Part shown: positions 36,861 through 50,040 of the stretch, one piece after another
How positions within the stretch are numbered: the stretch's first letter is position 1
Layout of the letters: each line of letters begins with the position of its first letter
The notes under the pieces: generated by a model
Database searches by the model: none
Told to the model about the DNA's origin: nothing
Seen by the model: the letters and a program-made list of their open reading frames with translations, nothing else
Translations under genes and position numbers: made by a program
DNA from: Eulemur rufifrons
Taxonomy: Eukaryota > Chordata > Mammalia > Primates > Lemuridae
Assembly: GCF_041146395.1 (NCBI RefSeq)
Contig: NC_090986.1
Span: forward strand, 41,328,001-41,392,000
Direction of reading: 5' to 3'
Length of the DNA: 64,000 bases

Positions 36861-37830
36861 TAAATCCCTAAGGAAATAACATCACCAGTTTCCATGACCT
36901 CCAGGATGAGAGCAGGTAGAGATATTTCCCCTCCACACAAAGGTAGAAGAGCATAAAGAAATCCGGGGAAACTTTCTGCTGGTGTCTCAAGATGGGACAA
37001 GGGCTTGCCTACAAATTCACTGCCTGCCACACAGAGAGAAACCACCAAGCCTCCACCTCATAAGGCAGCCCAGAAGCTGGACCTGAGCTGCAATGACAGA
37101 ATAAGAAAAGATAACCACGTGCCTAAGGGGGTCCAGCAGCCAAAGAAAGAACAAACAAAAATCTTCCCAACTCCTAATGAATTAGAGCTACTGGAGGACA
37201 CAGGTGACAACCTGAGCAAAAAACAAAGCACTTCAAAAAATTCAAGTCAATATTTTTTAAAAAATCCTTAACAAATATATATGATCTATGAAAAAAATTC
37301 TGATGAATTGAAGCATCAGCTCTACCAAGCTTAGAGTCCTCAAAGACCCATGAATCACAGAGCAAAACTACCAATAGACAGAAATCATGAAAAGACTTTG
37401 AGAGCGCTGTAGGAGCTCTAAATTCAAACAGAAGGAGTTCCAAAAAAAAAAAAAAATGAGATAATTAAACAAATAGAATAAAATGTTACTGAGTCAGATA
37501 AAACCTGTCATTTTCTGATGAAGAAAAATGTAACACACTTCCAGATAAGAACAAGTTACAACAGACTTCTCATCTACAATGCTGGAAATGAGAAGACTGC
37601 AGAAAAACTCTATACACTTTAGAGGGATAAAGTCTACAGTCTAAAACTTTTGTAGCCAGATAAGAAATCACTTACTTGTCAAGTAACAGATACTTACAGA
37701 TATGCAAAGATTCAGAAACTTTGTTATCCAAAAACGAACCAAGGAAAAAATTTGAGAATTAAGTATAACTAAGCAGGTATCAGGGTTTTGAAATCGAAGA
37801 TGAAGAAGAAAAGAAACAATAGACCAACAT
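36860..37830 (+). repeat. HAL1/L1-like ORF1-region fragment (tentative)
   Basis: 'gacttctcatctacaatgct' followed by 'ggaaatgagaagactgcag' resembles the HAL1/L1 ORF1 3' region seen better at 25850; the earlier Lys/Asn-rich part agrees in composition. Edges are uncertain. Confidence 0.35.
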
Positions 37831-39879
37831 CTTATGTAATGAGACGAGACTGGAATATATAATAATGTTAAATAAGGACTCCTAAAGAAGAAAATCCTGC
37901 AAAAAAAAAAAAAAAAAAAAAAATTCTCAGTCCAGACCTAAAGTTGGGCTGCAGGGAAAGAGAGAGGGAAGGAAAAATATATTCTATCTGGTTATTTTTT
38001 TGTCCCAACCACACTCTATTCTCAGGCTTCCACCAAGTACAATTATACTCTCTTCCTGTACCACATGAGGCTGCCCCTAATGACAGCATCATCTTGGCTA
38101 TTTGGCCACTGGCTTCCAATTGGGTTTGGCCAATGGGATATGTCAGATTAAGATGAGAAAAAAGAACCAGGGTGTTTTTTCCCTGTTCCTTCCCACTGCT
38201 TCTCAAGAAATTCCACAATGAAAACTCCCATCTGACTGCCCTTCTCCATGGCTCTAGGTTTGTTTTTCTAGTTTTTAGCAAATAGTATTTCTTTCTGGAG
38301 ACTTTCTGGCCATTCAGAAAGATGTCTTCCCACTGTTGCTGGCTTCTATGTCTTGAATCCCTTGCTGGTTCCCTTACCTATTCCTACACATTTATAAGAT
38401 CTCTCTTTCTTTAAAGTCTCTTCATAGGGATCATGTGAGTTATGATCTGCTTCCTGTGAGAACCCTGATACACATTCCAAATATCTTATTTGGGGAAAAG
38501 GTAGAGGATCGTGTAGTGATGATGAGGGTGAGAGAAAGGTACACTTAATACTTAAAAACCTAGATTTAGTGTTGCCTTATGATTTAACTATGTTCTCCAT
38601 AGAGAATCACTTTAGTGCAAAGAGAAAGAAAAGTACAAAATGAAATTAAGATTATGCACTAACTAATCAGTCCACAATCTTACCTAAGCTTATATTTGAG
38701 TAATATATAAATACCTCTAGTATTCATAAGAGCAAGTTGGGAATTATCTGTTGACTTATGGTACCTGAATTGCAGGTCTGAATTTACTAGAATAACAGAA
38801 AACTATTTATTGGACTCTGTCATCATAGACCTAGAATATATTACTACAAAATACTACAGCCATCACAGACTACTTCCAATTGTACTGATGGCTTTCCTTC
38901 TCTCAGCATTTCTTCCTTCCAGAAGCTACATGTCTAAGTCACTGTCTAAAACTCAGGTCTCAATAAGAATTTGTAGTATCAGTATTATATGAGAAACACT
39001 GAATTCACTCAACAATCTTTCCTTTTAGGAGTTCCTACTGGGCTCCAAGCACTGCTCTTGGTGCTGGAAAGTTTGGCACTTCCCTTCAAGAAGCTCATAG
39101 CAAAGACAGACAGCTAATCATAACCAGTGAAGTGCCCCAGGAGTGTCATTCCCCTTTCAGGAAACATTCACAGAATGAACGTCATTGCAAGCAATAAATG
39201 CTGTCTCTCCCATAACGCACACCAGGACTGAACCCAAGATCTGGGTCTAAGGCTTCCTCTTCCTTGGGTAGGGTACTTAGGCCATTTCGTCTTCAGTATT
39301 CCTATCTGTAAAATGCAGTTGTTTAAAGTAACTAGAATTTAGATATTCAATGCATGTAAACTTCCTTTTCTCTTTTCCCTTGAAGGGGCAATTATTTTTT
39401 TCAGAAGTTTAAGGGAAAAAAATCTCATTTAGTGAATATTACATGCTAGGCATCGATTATTTTCTACTTCTGTACTTAAGAATGAAAAGTAGGTAAAAGC
39501 CATTCTGTAAAAGGGATGGATGGGGCCATGATTCTGTCTCTGAATTGACTGTTAGAGAGATTAAGTTTATAACCATTACTAGCACAGATATTGGAACATA
39601 TCGCAGGAATCTGAACATATCTATGGCCTTAGTTTATCTTTTTTATGTTCATTTTCTGCTTATCCTGCATTCACTATCTTTTTATTTAGGATTTAAATTT
39701 TGCCTCATTACATTGTGTGAAGATTTACACAGGCTCTCTCAATTCAAATTTATAATAAGGTAAATTTTTTTTAATTTTAATAAAGTGGTATGATATGTAT
39801 TTTACTTATACAGCAATAATAATTGTAACCCTCATTCAATCCATGTTTTTCTACTCTTCTATTCTATGATGTACATCTA

Positions 39880-39883
<4 letters not shown>
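37831..39883. other. Intron, no gene; possible LTR and L2/MIR pieces
   Basis: 38000-38475 ends 'gcttcctgtgagaaccctga', recalling the end of an ERVL-type LTR; weak. L2 tail on minus at 39000-39130 ('cactcaacaatctttcc', 'ctgggctccaagcactgctc'). MIR-like segment at about 39225-39350. The 137-aa frame at 37868-38281 (minus) overlaps the LTR-like part and has no known domain. Confidence 0.4.

Positions 39884-39916
<33 letters not shown>
39884..39916. repeat. (CA)n microsatellite
   Basis: About 16 uninterrupted CA units. Likely polymorphic. Confidence 0.95.
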
Positions 39917-39919
<3 letters not shown>

Positions 39920-40500
39920 GACTTCTGGTTAAACACAGTGAATTGGCGACAGATTTCTCTTCATTGCCTCCTAAAATCTCACCAAAATGATAGCATAGGT
40001 ATTTAATGTATTAACCCACAAAGACAGACTCAGAAAAGAGAAAACAACAGAAGAAAACACTGAACAAACCTTTGGAAGGTGGAAAGTAGATGGAGGAGTG
40101 GTGCCTGCCTGAGCAGAATGGAGAAAGCTCAAACTTCGGTACCTGCAAAGGGATACTGCAGAAGCAAAGCATGCAAGTTCTCCCAGAAAAGACTAACAGT
40201 CTACAGGCAACAGGTCCTTCAGGTAAGGGAGGGGCAGTGAGGAGCATGGCTGGATAGATACAGAGATCAGCAGAGAATCCATAAAGCAGTTGGACAAGGA
40301 TCACCAGAAATTTAAAAGGAGCTTCTAACTTAAGAAACCAAAGCCAAAAAGAAAAGAAACCTGGAAGAAGCAGAGATATGCAGGAAGAAAAAAAAACTAT
40401 AATATTAAAATACCATCAGAGAGCTAAGACAATAGACAACACCCATAACAAAGCAAAATGCTATGAAAAAGGAGCAATCACAACTCAGAGAGGGCACCAG
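39917..40500 (+). repeat. HAL1-like 5' region (tentative)
   Basis: The text right after the CA run ('ggacttctggttaaacacag', 'gcctcctaaaatctcacca') and the following A/G-rich part resemble the 5' region of half-L1 elements. Recognition is by general look; no intact frame. Confidence 0.3.
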
Positions 40501-43260
40501 AAAAAAAAAGGTGGGGAAGCAATTAGAAAATAAGCATGGCAGATACTTAATTGTCAACCCAACACTGTCAATCCCTTCTTTAGTAACAGAAGTCTCATGT
40601 TGTTGGAAGCAGTGACATACCCAGCTAAAAACATTTTTCAGATTGCCTTACAGATATGATAGTCAATGAGAAGTAGAAATATTTAAGTGGACCTCTAAGA
40701 AAGTTCTCCTTTATTGCACTAGCAGAACTTCTTTATGGGTCTTCACCTGATCTCCTTAAAGGCCTAGAATAGCCACAAGCAGAGGATGCTTGACGTCTTT
40801 TAGTCCCAGACCATGCCAAATCCTGAGGCCACATCACAAGCTTGTGCCACAAAATGACCCACCCAAAAAGCAATTTTCCCCCAAAGTGTTTCAGTTTTAC
40901 AAAGTATTTTAACATCACACTGGCTATCACAAGCACAGATAGGTTGCTATAAGTAAATTGAATAATGAAATCTGAATTTTAAATAACTTGGTAATAATCA
41001 AGGAGCTAGAAACTCATCTGGAATTTATTAAACCAAGTAGATTCATTTCCTTACATAAAAAGGATTACTGTAAATTACATTGTGGCTGTCAACCACATTC
41101 TTTTACTAGAACTAAGGCCACATTTCAAAGCATCAGCTATTTGGCAAGTTATACCTTTCAGGAGTTACAAGCATTTTCCAAGTCTAAAAATGTTTGCAAA
41201 TTGGCCTAAAAACAGACAGTTGTATAAACTTTATCCTTTGAATAAAACACCTAAAAATGCATTTACTTTCTTCATGAAAACTACAAAAGCTTCTCTTTTC
41301 TAAAATAGCTCATTAGACTCATCTTTAGTAAGACACCATAAAATGTTCTTCTTGGAAAGATCTTACAATTGCCTCTTCCAAATTGAATATGGCAAAAGAA
41401 CTAAATTAATAAGATGACTCAAAGACACACACAAAAAACATGAAAAGCAATTTAAAGAAAAAAAGATGCATGAAGAACAAAAAATAGCTGAGACAAAGAC
41501 ACATAAATGTTTTTATACAGTAATGTACAAAGGCCTGAAAAAAACAATTTATTTGAAAAAAAGAGACTTAATACGTGGAATCCATATACCCAATTCTCTA
41601 ATCTGAAACTTCAAATAGGTACCAGCTAAAATGTGGGGAGCAGTGAGTTCAAGAACAAACACATCACAGTGTTTTCAGCATTGCAATAAATAGGAAATTC
41701 TTTTCCTTAAATTTATTTAATAAAATAGCTCAGGCAAGTCAACTAGCCTTAAGTTTTTATTATAAGTCCATTGACAGAAAAGAATCAATAGCTAAGAAAT
41801 GCTAAAATGAACACAAGGATCTCTGGGGAGAGGAAGATGATACAAGTACCATCAGGAAACAAAATCCACTACTCTTAAGGTATCCATTCATTCCAACCTC
41901 AAATTTTCATAGGTAAAAGGATTTTTATGATAACTTAAGAATAAAGGTACTTAATGAAAACCCATACTCACAAATCAAAGGTCAGAATAAACAGCAAGTT
42001 ATCTAAATGTATTGTGGGACACATACACAAAACCTTGAAAATTAGCCATTTTAGGAAAGAAAACAGTGAGTAATCTGTTTTCTGATTATACACAGATTCA
42101 AGTAGAATTATAGTTGATCTTTGTTGAATACCCACATATCTTTTGCTTTCATTTTTTTTTTTCTATATCTTATTACCCTGAAGTCATTGTATTATAGTTC
42201 TGGGAATTTAGACTAAGCTAAGAGATATTACATGTATTTTCCATAGTCACACATTTTACTCTGAGATCTGTCATGTATCAGTTATTGTGCCAAACTGTGC
42301 CACTGTTGCCACTACACCATGCCAGAACATGGCGGGGGCGGGGGGGCGGGGTAGCGGGGAGCAAAGGCACGATGTGCCAAAAGTGTATGCTTTCAGTTAC
42401 ACAGCAACTATGCAGATTTATATTTAAAAGTTAGAAAACCTTGATTTTCTTTCTTATTATTATACATCTGATCAACATGACTTCAAGCTTCTTAGAGCCA
42501 CTAAATCAAAACCATTCATATACATTTATTCTAAATTTTAAAAATAAAATATCTTCACCAAATTATTGTGAGCTAAAAAAAAAAACCCTGGGGACAGGAG
42601 GGACATTTTTCCCTGTTTACAAAGAAGAAATAACGTCAGAAGTGATTTCCAGATGATCTTCATGGTATCAAGGTCACAGTATTCTAAAATACAGCAGTGT
42701 GTGCTTCAACTTTAGTATTTTATATAGCAGACCACTGTGATTTCAGATCTGCTGTTTTAGAACATAATTCCTTAGATATTAAGAGTTTGGATCTCTAACA
42801 TGTCTGATAAGGTAGGCTGATTTTGTGAACACAAATAAGTAGCCTGTTTGAGAGAGTGGTGAGATTTCTTGGATAGCTTTTCCTACCTCTTCTTTCCTGG
42901 AGGTGCCTGTCTCTAAACTAAGACTTTCCAGAAAGATTTTCTGAAGCTTGGGTTGGCTCCCACACCAACACTTTAAAGTTATACTTTCAACAAGTGAGAG
43001 ATTACTTTCTTACCAAATTCAGTGGTCTTGTTTCCATTTTCTTCTCCCTTAATCACTTCCTCTAGTCCTGGACCCTGTTGATAATCCTCTTCCTCTAGTT
43101 ATCTTGTTTGAAACCAGTGCGTCCCTTAAGATCCCTCACACAATCCTGGTTTTCTGTCTAGTTTTTGACCACCCACCCCCACTTTACACCACCCACCCCC
43201 ACTTCATTAACAGAAGACATTACCCCAGGCTCAAGCCTTGATCCTCTATACCTTCCATCC
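40500..43260. other. Intron, no gene; G-quadruplex-prone run at 42333
   Basis: Single-copy, AT-rich. A G-rich tract with four G-runs lies at 42333-42359. A perfect-to-near tandem pair of 20 bases, 'accacccacccccacttt', occupies 43168-43207. No gene signal. Confidence 0.5.
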
Positions 43261-43261
43261 C

Positions 43262-43390
43262 CAAAACCTGGGCCCGCTTACCACCTGAGCTCTACCCCAC
43301 CCCACCCCCACCACTATCCCGTCCGTGAAAAAATTGTCTTCCATGAAATAGGTCCCTGGTGCCAAAAAGGTTGTGGACCACAGCTCTACA
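43262..43390 (-). repeat. hAT-type DNA transposon remnant, internally deleted
   Basis: In complement it reads 'ccacaacctttttggcacca', 'gggacctatttcatggaaga' and 'caattttttcacggacggga', then jumps to 'agagctcaggtggtaagcgg'. These are the start and the far part of a common mammalian repeat beginning with ccccaacctttttggcacc, so the centre is missing. Family name not certain. Confidence 0.6.
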
Positions 43391-44940
43391 CGATAGTCTT
43401 TCCACTCCACTGACCCATTCTGTCCCATGAATTCCAACATCATCTGATGTGACATTTAAAAAAAGTAATTCAAAATCTTTATCCCCAATTTGGTTTTGTA
43501 ATTCTCATTACCTTCAAATCAGCACCTTCCACACTAAGTAGACCACTAGCTTCCCTGTCCTGCCAACAGGACAATGCAGTGGACCCCTGCTCATGCCAAT
43601 ACCATCCTGCCCAACACAATGCCCCCCACATTACTTTCCATACCTTTCTGGTTCAGACCAAGCAGGACCTTCTCTAGTGGCTTCAAACGCTTTCCCCATC
43701 CCCAGACTTCCTGCACATATGTTGTCCAACATGTTCACATTTATTCCTGTGCCACCCTGTGGCTGTCTCCTATCAGACAAGTGTCAGAAGGCACCCGGAG
43801 AGCAAATGTCTACTGTTCCCTTTGTCACCACACACACACACGCTGTCTCTTAGCCCTGTCCATCCCAACACCAGCAAGTTATTTAAGAGCATCTACCATA
43901 ATACTTAGACTTCAATATGAATTTACACTACATGCCACATTAATACTGATCACTTTTCTATGTTTTTTATCAATAATTTAGCTCCAACTGTGAAATGAGA
44001 AAACAAGCAAGACAGAGGAGGATATATGGAACAGCCAATAGCACAACAGGGCATGTATGTGCCAAAACAGCAGGTAGCATTTTAAGACAGGGAGAGAAAC
44101 AGAAGAAGATGACTGGAGTGGTTGAGAGCTTGAGCTTTTCTATTACTGATAAATTTAAGTTCAGATACTAGTTCTACCAGTATCAGCTGCACGGTGTTGG
44201 GGAAGAAACCTAACTGAATCCAAGTCACAACTAGGAAGAAATATAAAAAAACAAGTTAAGAGAAAGTCAGTTTGTACCAAAACAGACCAGGAGCTTTGCC
44301 TTCCCTTTTCCCTTCATTTCTGAACAAAGCTACTCTGAAAGCTTCCACCCTCTGTTTTATGTGCTATTTCAGAATGATTCCTGAAAAAATTGGTATAAAG
44401 TGTAGCACTCTGAAAGCATGACATGGGCCTCTGATGTCTGAGTTGCAGCAGAAGGTAGAAACTTTCCTATTCTCACATTTTTTATTGTTTTCTTTTATTT
44501 CTAAACAGGGTAAAGCTATTTTCTGCTTCTCTGTCTCCAGTTAGTACTGGGTACAGACCATGCTCAAACTGCAGGACACAACTCAGTGAGTTGTGAGATC
44601 TTTTTCATTAATAATATCCCAAAGTTTCATGATAACATATTAACCCTAGCACAGGATATTCAGCTAAGAAGGCTTGTCTTCAGATTTTCTTGGACCTTTA
44701 TCATATGACACTTGCTTACTTTAAGGTGTCTTAAGAATTGGTTAAACAAAGTTAATTTCTCATGGTTTAAACTTGCTTTTTTAAAAAATATGTTGAACGT
44801 GCTCTATCTAGAACTAGACTTAAAAGGGGAAAAAAAAATCTAATACAACAAAACCAGCTTCTCTTGTTCAGTGACACATAGCCAAGAAGTCAGTCACATC
44901 ACTGGGCTAAAAAGATTTTTAAAGAATTAAAAGACGTTTG
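43391..44940. other. Intron, no gene
   Basis: Single-copy with a short (CA)n at 43830. The 135-aa frame at 43574-43981 and its neighbour overlap each other and lack known domains. Confidence 0.5.
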
Positions 44941-46030
44941 TTCATTTATCCACTTATTTATCCACCAAATATTTACTGGGTGCCTATTAAACACCTGGCA
45001 CCATTTGAAGCTTGAAAACAAAATAAGTTCTTGTACATAAGGAACTTATATTCTAGTGGGAGTAACAGCCAAACAAAAAAAAATATATATATATATACAT
45101 ACACACACACACACACACACATATACACATAGAAAATGCAAAGGCAAGTGATGATAAGGGGCAAAAAATATGAGTATGGAGTGACAAGGAAGGCTATGGG
45201 AGCAGGGTGGGGAACGAGGAGATATCACTTAAGCTGAAACTTGAATATGAGGAAAATGTATTCATGCAGAAGGAACAGCAACACAGAGACCCTGCGATAA
45301 AACCCTAATTTGCACACTTGAGGAACAGAAGGAAACCGGCATGAGGGAGCACAGTAAGCAAGCTGAAGAGTGGGAGTGGAGATGAGATAGGCAACTGGGA
45401 AATAGTTCACGTGGGGCCCCAAAGACTGCGGTTTAAATATTCAGATTTTATTCTAACGTAATAGAAAGCCATCGTTGGGAGAAGCAGCAGGCAGAGTTGA
45501 CTGCATAATCTCTGACTTACATTTTTAAAGAGGAATCTGGCTGCTGTTGTGGAAGCAGGGTGTCTAGGTTATTGCAAAAGCATAAATGAGAGGTGATGGT
45601 GGATGTGGCAACAAGTGGTCAGATTCTGGATATACCTGAAGGTACAGCCCATTGGATTTCTTCACAGACTAGACGTGGGGTGTGATTAAAAAAAAAAAAA
45701 AAAAGAGTAAGAATCAATAATGACTTCAAATTCGGGAACCTGAACAAATGGTGAACAATGGTGCCATTTGCTAAGATAGAAACGTTGGGAGGATGAGTAG
45801 ATAGCTGGTGGGAAAGGGGAGGAACTAAGAGTTTTGTTTTGGACACAACAGATGGGATGTGCCTATCTGGCCTATAACGGGAAATGTCGAGTTGGTAGTT
45901 GTATATACAAGTCTGGAGTTTAGGGACAAGGTCAGGGCCAGGAATATAAACATGGAAGCCGCAGCATAGAGAAGGTATATGAAGCTATGGACTTATAAAC
46001 ATCTGCTAGGGAAAGATCATAGACAAACAA
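44941..46030 (-). repeat. L2 (LINE2), about 1.1 kb, minus strand
   Basis: In complement this follows the end of L2: reverse-transcriptase C-terminal region near 45560-45760 ('ttattgcaaaagcataaat', 'gtcagattctggatatacc'), then the 3' tail ending with the complement of 'caccaaatatttactggg' at 44963. The frame is ruined by stops and small changes. A (TA)n(CA)n microsatellite (45082-45125) lies within its 3' tail. Confidence 0.8.
45082..45130. repeat. (TA)n(CA)n microsatellite
   Basis: tatatatatatata passes into acacacacacacac with an A-run before it. Confidence 0.9.
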
Positions 46031-46279
46031 AAGACGACATGGGAAGATGAGCCCTTAGACACTCTAATATTTACTGATGACAATAATTAGGAGGATTCAG
46101 TAAAGAAAAATTAGAAATACCAAGTGAAATGGGAGAAACACCCAGAGGGCAATGGGGGGAATGTTTTGAGAGGGAAGTCATTACTAACTCTGCCTGATGC
46201 CTTTGACAGACTGACAATATTGTCTTCAGAGAACAGGGTAAATTCCAAACTGGTTCGATACTGCTCAAGAAAGCAACAT

Positions 46280-46323
46280 ATAAACTTTTGTACCACACAA
46301 TATGCTGAAATAATAATTAAAAA
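46280..46323 (+). mobile_element. Ultra-short L1 3' end (about 44 bp) with target duplication
   Basis: Only the last bases of L1 are present ('ataaacttttgtaccaca', 'caatatgctgaaataataa', then A-rich). Flanks aagaaagcaacat (46267-46279) and aagaaggcaacat (46324-46336) form a 13-base duplication with one change. The tail strings equal those of the L1 3' ends at 3950 and 49550. Confidence 0.75.
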
Positions 46324-46519
46324 AAGAAGGCAACATGTTTGTTTATTTTCCCCTTCTTCAGGTAGAATGAAAGACTTTCTCAAAAGAACAAATAATTTCA
46401 GAATGAAAGTTTATAATGAGGTTGGCTATGACCTCACTTCCTTTAAATATTATGAAATGGTGGTATAACAAAATAATTCAGGTATTTCTTTTCCTGTTCA
46501 CACATCTAAATCCAATTTC

Positions 46520-46859
46520 TTTTTTTTTTTTTTTTTTTTGAGACAGAGTCTCACTCTGTTGCCCAGGCTAGAGTGAGTGCCGTGGCGTCAGCCTAGCTCA
46601 CAGCAACCTCAAACTCCTGAGCTCAAGCGATCCTCCTGTCTCAGCCTCCCGAGTAGCTGGGACTACAGGCATGCGCCACCATGCCCGGCTAATTTTTTCT
46701 ATATATATTTTTTAGCTGTCCATATAATTTCTTTCTATTTTTAGTAGAGATGGGGTCTCGCTCTTGCTCAGGCTGGTCTCGAACTCCTGAGCTCAAACGA
46801 TCCGCCCACCTCGGCCTCCCAGAGTGCTAGGATTACAGGCGTGAGCCACCGCGCCCAGC
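46520..46859 (-). mobile_element. Alu, young lemur-type, minus strand
   Basis: Complement of a full dimer with the expanded middle ('ctatatatattttttagctg', 'tccatataatttctttctat') and a long T-run (the poly-A tail) at its left. A perfect duplication, ctaaatccaatttc, flanks it (46506-46519 and 46860-46873). Many CpGs are retained. Confidence 0.95.
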
Positions 46860-46873
46860 CTAAATCCAATTTC

Positions 46874-48490
46874 AATCTAGTCAAGAAGGCAAAAATCTTT
46901 GATCATGGTCTCAGCTTTAGTACTTACAAGTCTAAGACACTAACGAGATAATACCCTCATCAAAAACAAGACAAATTTTGAAGAACTGTATAGTCACAGT
47001 CTTTACAATTTTTGGTGTGCATGACCTACTGAAATGTAGGTCACATAAGAAATTGATACTTTTATGAATTGTCTTACAGAAGAAACTACTTAGATATAAT
47101 CTATCTCCTACTCTAGCTCAAAGTATAACTGAATGTTATCATATAAAAATGTTCTTTTGTAATACTTTAAATGATTTATTGAGCACAAATCAATTCACTA
47201 AGTTATATTCAAATATGTAAATCTAAAGTCTGCAATTGCTCAAGAAATGCCTATCAGCAATTCTGTAACTTATATAACATTTGATCATCATCGTGTACTT
47301 TCCAGGCACTAATGTCACAAGAACAAACTGTGCTGGTGAATAGGACTTGTCATATACAAAAAAAGAAAAATAACTAATCTTACAGCTTTAGATGGAATGA
47401 AGATTGAGAGCCCATTCTCTTCCAGATTCTAAAATCCTTTTACCACAATTAACTGTCCTATGTCACACTGGCAGTAGAGAATACTGATTAAGAAGACAGG
47501 CCATGTACTCCTTCATTAGTAGGGTATGTCACTGCAACGCACTTGCCACATGTCTTGCACATAGCAGAAACTCAAAAATACTAGTTGCTTTAATTGTCAG
47601 TTATTCATCTTCTCTTGTAAAACCTTCACTGGTAGGTAACTCACTATTCAAGTCAACTTATTCTGGAGGAAGACAGTTCTTTATTCAAAAAATGTCTTCA
47701 AAATACTGAGTCAAAAGTCTCACTGTGACCAGTTAGTTAGTACCAGTTCTGTCCTCTGAATCCACACACGTTTTCTAACTTTCCCTACGTGACAATCCCC
47801 ATCATGCCTGAAGACAGACATAATGTCTACTGCTATATTCCAACAACAAAAAAAATACACTTAAGCATCAAATTGAGCATTCTATACCTAAAATTAGAAC
47901 CAGTCTTTGAGCATCTTATTGGGGATATGATATAATCTTTGGAAAGGCTATTTACAGGACTGTGTTATGATTCATCTGTAGGGCTTGCTAATGCTCATCT
48001 GTTTGAGCAAAGTAGCAGATTGAGTGTATTAAACCTCTGTTTCAAAGCTGTGCATGTATGACAGCTATTATCCTTATTAAGAGCTTTGAGCACATCAAAC
48101 GTGTTTTTAGGAATCATACCCAATAATTACCTTCTGAAACTAAAGAGTTAAGTACAGGTGAGCATAATTTATCATTTCCTCAGGCTCAAATACATTTGTT
48201 GTAATTAACAGGCTTAAGGAGATCAGCAAACATCAATTAAAGAAGCCAACCTTTTGACTGGACACAAAGCATTCATTCATTCAACAAGCATTTGAGAACT
48301 TCTGTCAGGAACCGTAGAGCACAGAACAACATAAACAACTCAATCTGCAGAGGGCAAATAGAAGAAACAGTTCACCTACAAAGTACATTTTCTCCAAAAG
48401 GGTTGAGCAAATTTTTCGATGCTGCTTTGCTTTTCTTAACTAGCATTTACAAAACTAGTGCTTTTCTGTAACTCAAATGCGATTACGTTG
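46874..48490. other. Intron, no gene
   Basis: AT-rich single-copy, with a MIR 3' piece at about 47500-47590 on plus ('gcacatagcagaaactcaa') and a short L2-like piece at 48272-48340. No gene signal. Confidence 0.5.
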
Positions 48491-48498
48491 AGAAGCAG

Positions 48499-48798
48499 GT
48501 TTTGTTTTGTTTTGAGACAGGGTCTGGCTCTGTTGCCCAGACTAGAGTGCAGCAGTATCATCATATCTCACAGCAATCTCCAATGGCTGGGCTCAAGTGA
48601 TCCTCCTACCTCAGCCTCCTGAGTAGCTGGGACTATAGGCATGTGCCATCATGCCTGGCTTATTTTTTATAATTTTTTTGTAGAGACAGGGTCTTGCTAT
48701 GTTGCTCAGGCTGTTCTTGAACCTCTAGCCTCAAGCGATCCTCCTGCCTCAGTCTCTCAAAGTGCTGAAATTACAGGCATGAACCACCTCACAGGCCA
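48499..48798 (-). mobile_element. Alu, older AluJ-like, minus strand
   Basis: Complement of a dimer without the expanded middle; many changes ('gagacagggtctggctctgt', 'gctgggactataggcatgtg', 'cttgctatgttgctcaggct'). Flanks agaagcag at 48491-48498 and 48799-48806 fit a short target duplication. Confidence 0.88.
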
Positions 48799-48841
48799 AG
48801 AAGCAGTCCTTTAAAGGAAGGGCGGGAGGTCTCAACAGCAA

Positions 48842-49606
48842 TCTCAAAATGCTCAATGTCTCTAATCATCAGGGAAATGCAAATCAAAACTACAATGAGG
48901 TATCACTTAACTCCAGTGAGAATGGCTTTTATCAAAAAGTCCCAAAACAATAAATGTGAAATAGGAACACTCATACACTACTGATGGGACTGCGCACAAC
49001 CTCTATGGAAAGTAATATGGAGATACCTCAAAGAGCTACAAGTATCTCAAAGAGCTACAAGTAGACCTACCATTTGATCCAGCAATCTCACTACTGGGCA
49101 ACTACCCAAACGGGAAAAAAAACATTCTATAAAAAAGACACCTGCACTGGAATGTTTATACTAGCACAATTCACAATTGCAAAGACATGGAAACAACCCA
49201 AGTACCCATCAATACATGAATGGATGAATAAAATGTACACCATGGAGTTCTACTCAGCCACAAAAAAATGGGGAACTAACATCTCTTATATTAATCTGAA
49301 TGGAACTAGAAACCATTCTTCTACATGAAGTATCGCAAGAATGGAAAAACGAACACCACATATATTCACCATTAAATTGGAACTAATTGATCAACACTTA
49401 TGTGCACATATGGAAATAACACTCATCAGAAATCAAGCAGGGGGCGGGGGAGAGAAGGGATGAGGAAATTCATACCTAACAGATACAATGTACATTATCT
49501 GGGTGATGGCACACTTATAACTTTGACTCAAATGGTACAAAAGCAATTTATGTAACTAAAACATTTGCACCCCTATAATATTCTGAAATAAAATAAATAA
49601 AACAGA
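48842..49606 (+). mobile_element. Young L1 3' end, 0.76 kb
   Basis: Order of L1: 'atgtctctaatcatcaggga', 'aatgaggtatcacttaactc', 'accatttgatccagcaatct', 'ttcacaattgcaaagacatg', 'tggaactagaaaccattctt', a G-rich piece at 49440, 'aaacatttgcacccctataa' and an A/T-rich tail. A 19-base tandem duplication ('ctcaaagagctacaagta', 49026-49063) sits inside. ORF2 is broken; about 100 bases are missing near 48940-48970. Confidence 0.85.
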
Positions 49607-50040
49607 ACAGCAGTCCCTTACTACCCAAAGCACTCTTGGCATCCAGAGAAGAGAAAGCTAGAGCACACTGCACAGAAGGACAAGAAGCAAAACAGACAAT
49701 AAACTGGCACATTCTACAGTCCCTGCCATACACTCAGGACATTACTTCTCTCTTGGCTTGGCCCAGAGGAAACTTTAAGGATTTCTGTGCTTTACAAATG
49801 GCTGAAGAAACACCAAGGTTTCAAGGCTTCCTCACAATGGCTAATTGTGACTTTGTTGAGCCTTTCGAGACTTCATTTAGAGGGGATAGACCCTCCTTTT
49901 TGGTTTTATCCTTCCTCGTTGGAGAAAACCTAATGAGTCATCTGTTACATGAATGTTTAATATTGCTAGTGATTGGAGAACAAGCAGAACAACATGCATA
50001 TTTCATCTACTTATTTAGAGGGAAAATACTGATGACAATT
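49607..50040. other. Intron, no recognised gene; 159-aa frame
   Basis: A 159-codon plus-strand frame (49636-50115) runs over single-copy sequence and ends in an L1M piece. The composition is not clearly coding, no domain is seen, and the last 25 codons are transposon-derived. Treated as chance. Confidence 0.5.

Noticed and set aside
37868..38281. 137-codon minus-strand frame
   Set aside because: Begins in single-copy DNA and runs through an LTR-like part and a poly-A run read as poly-Phe; no domain.
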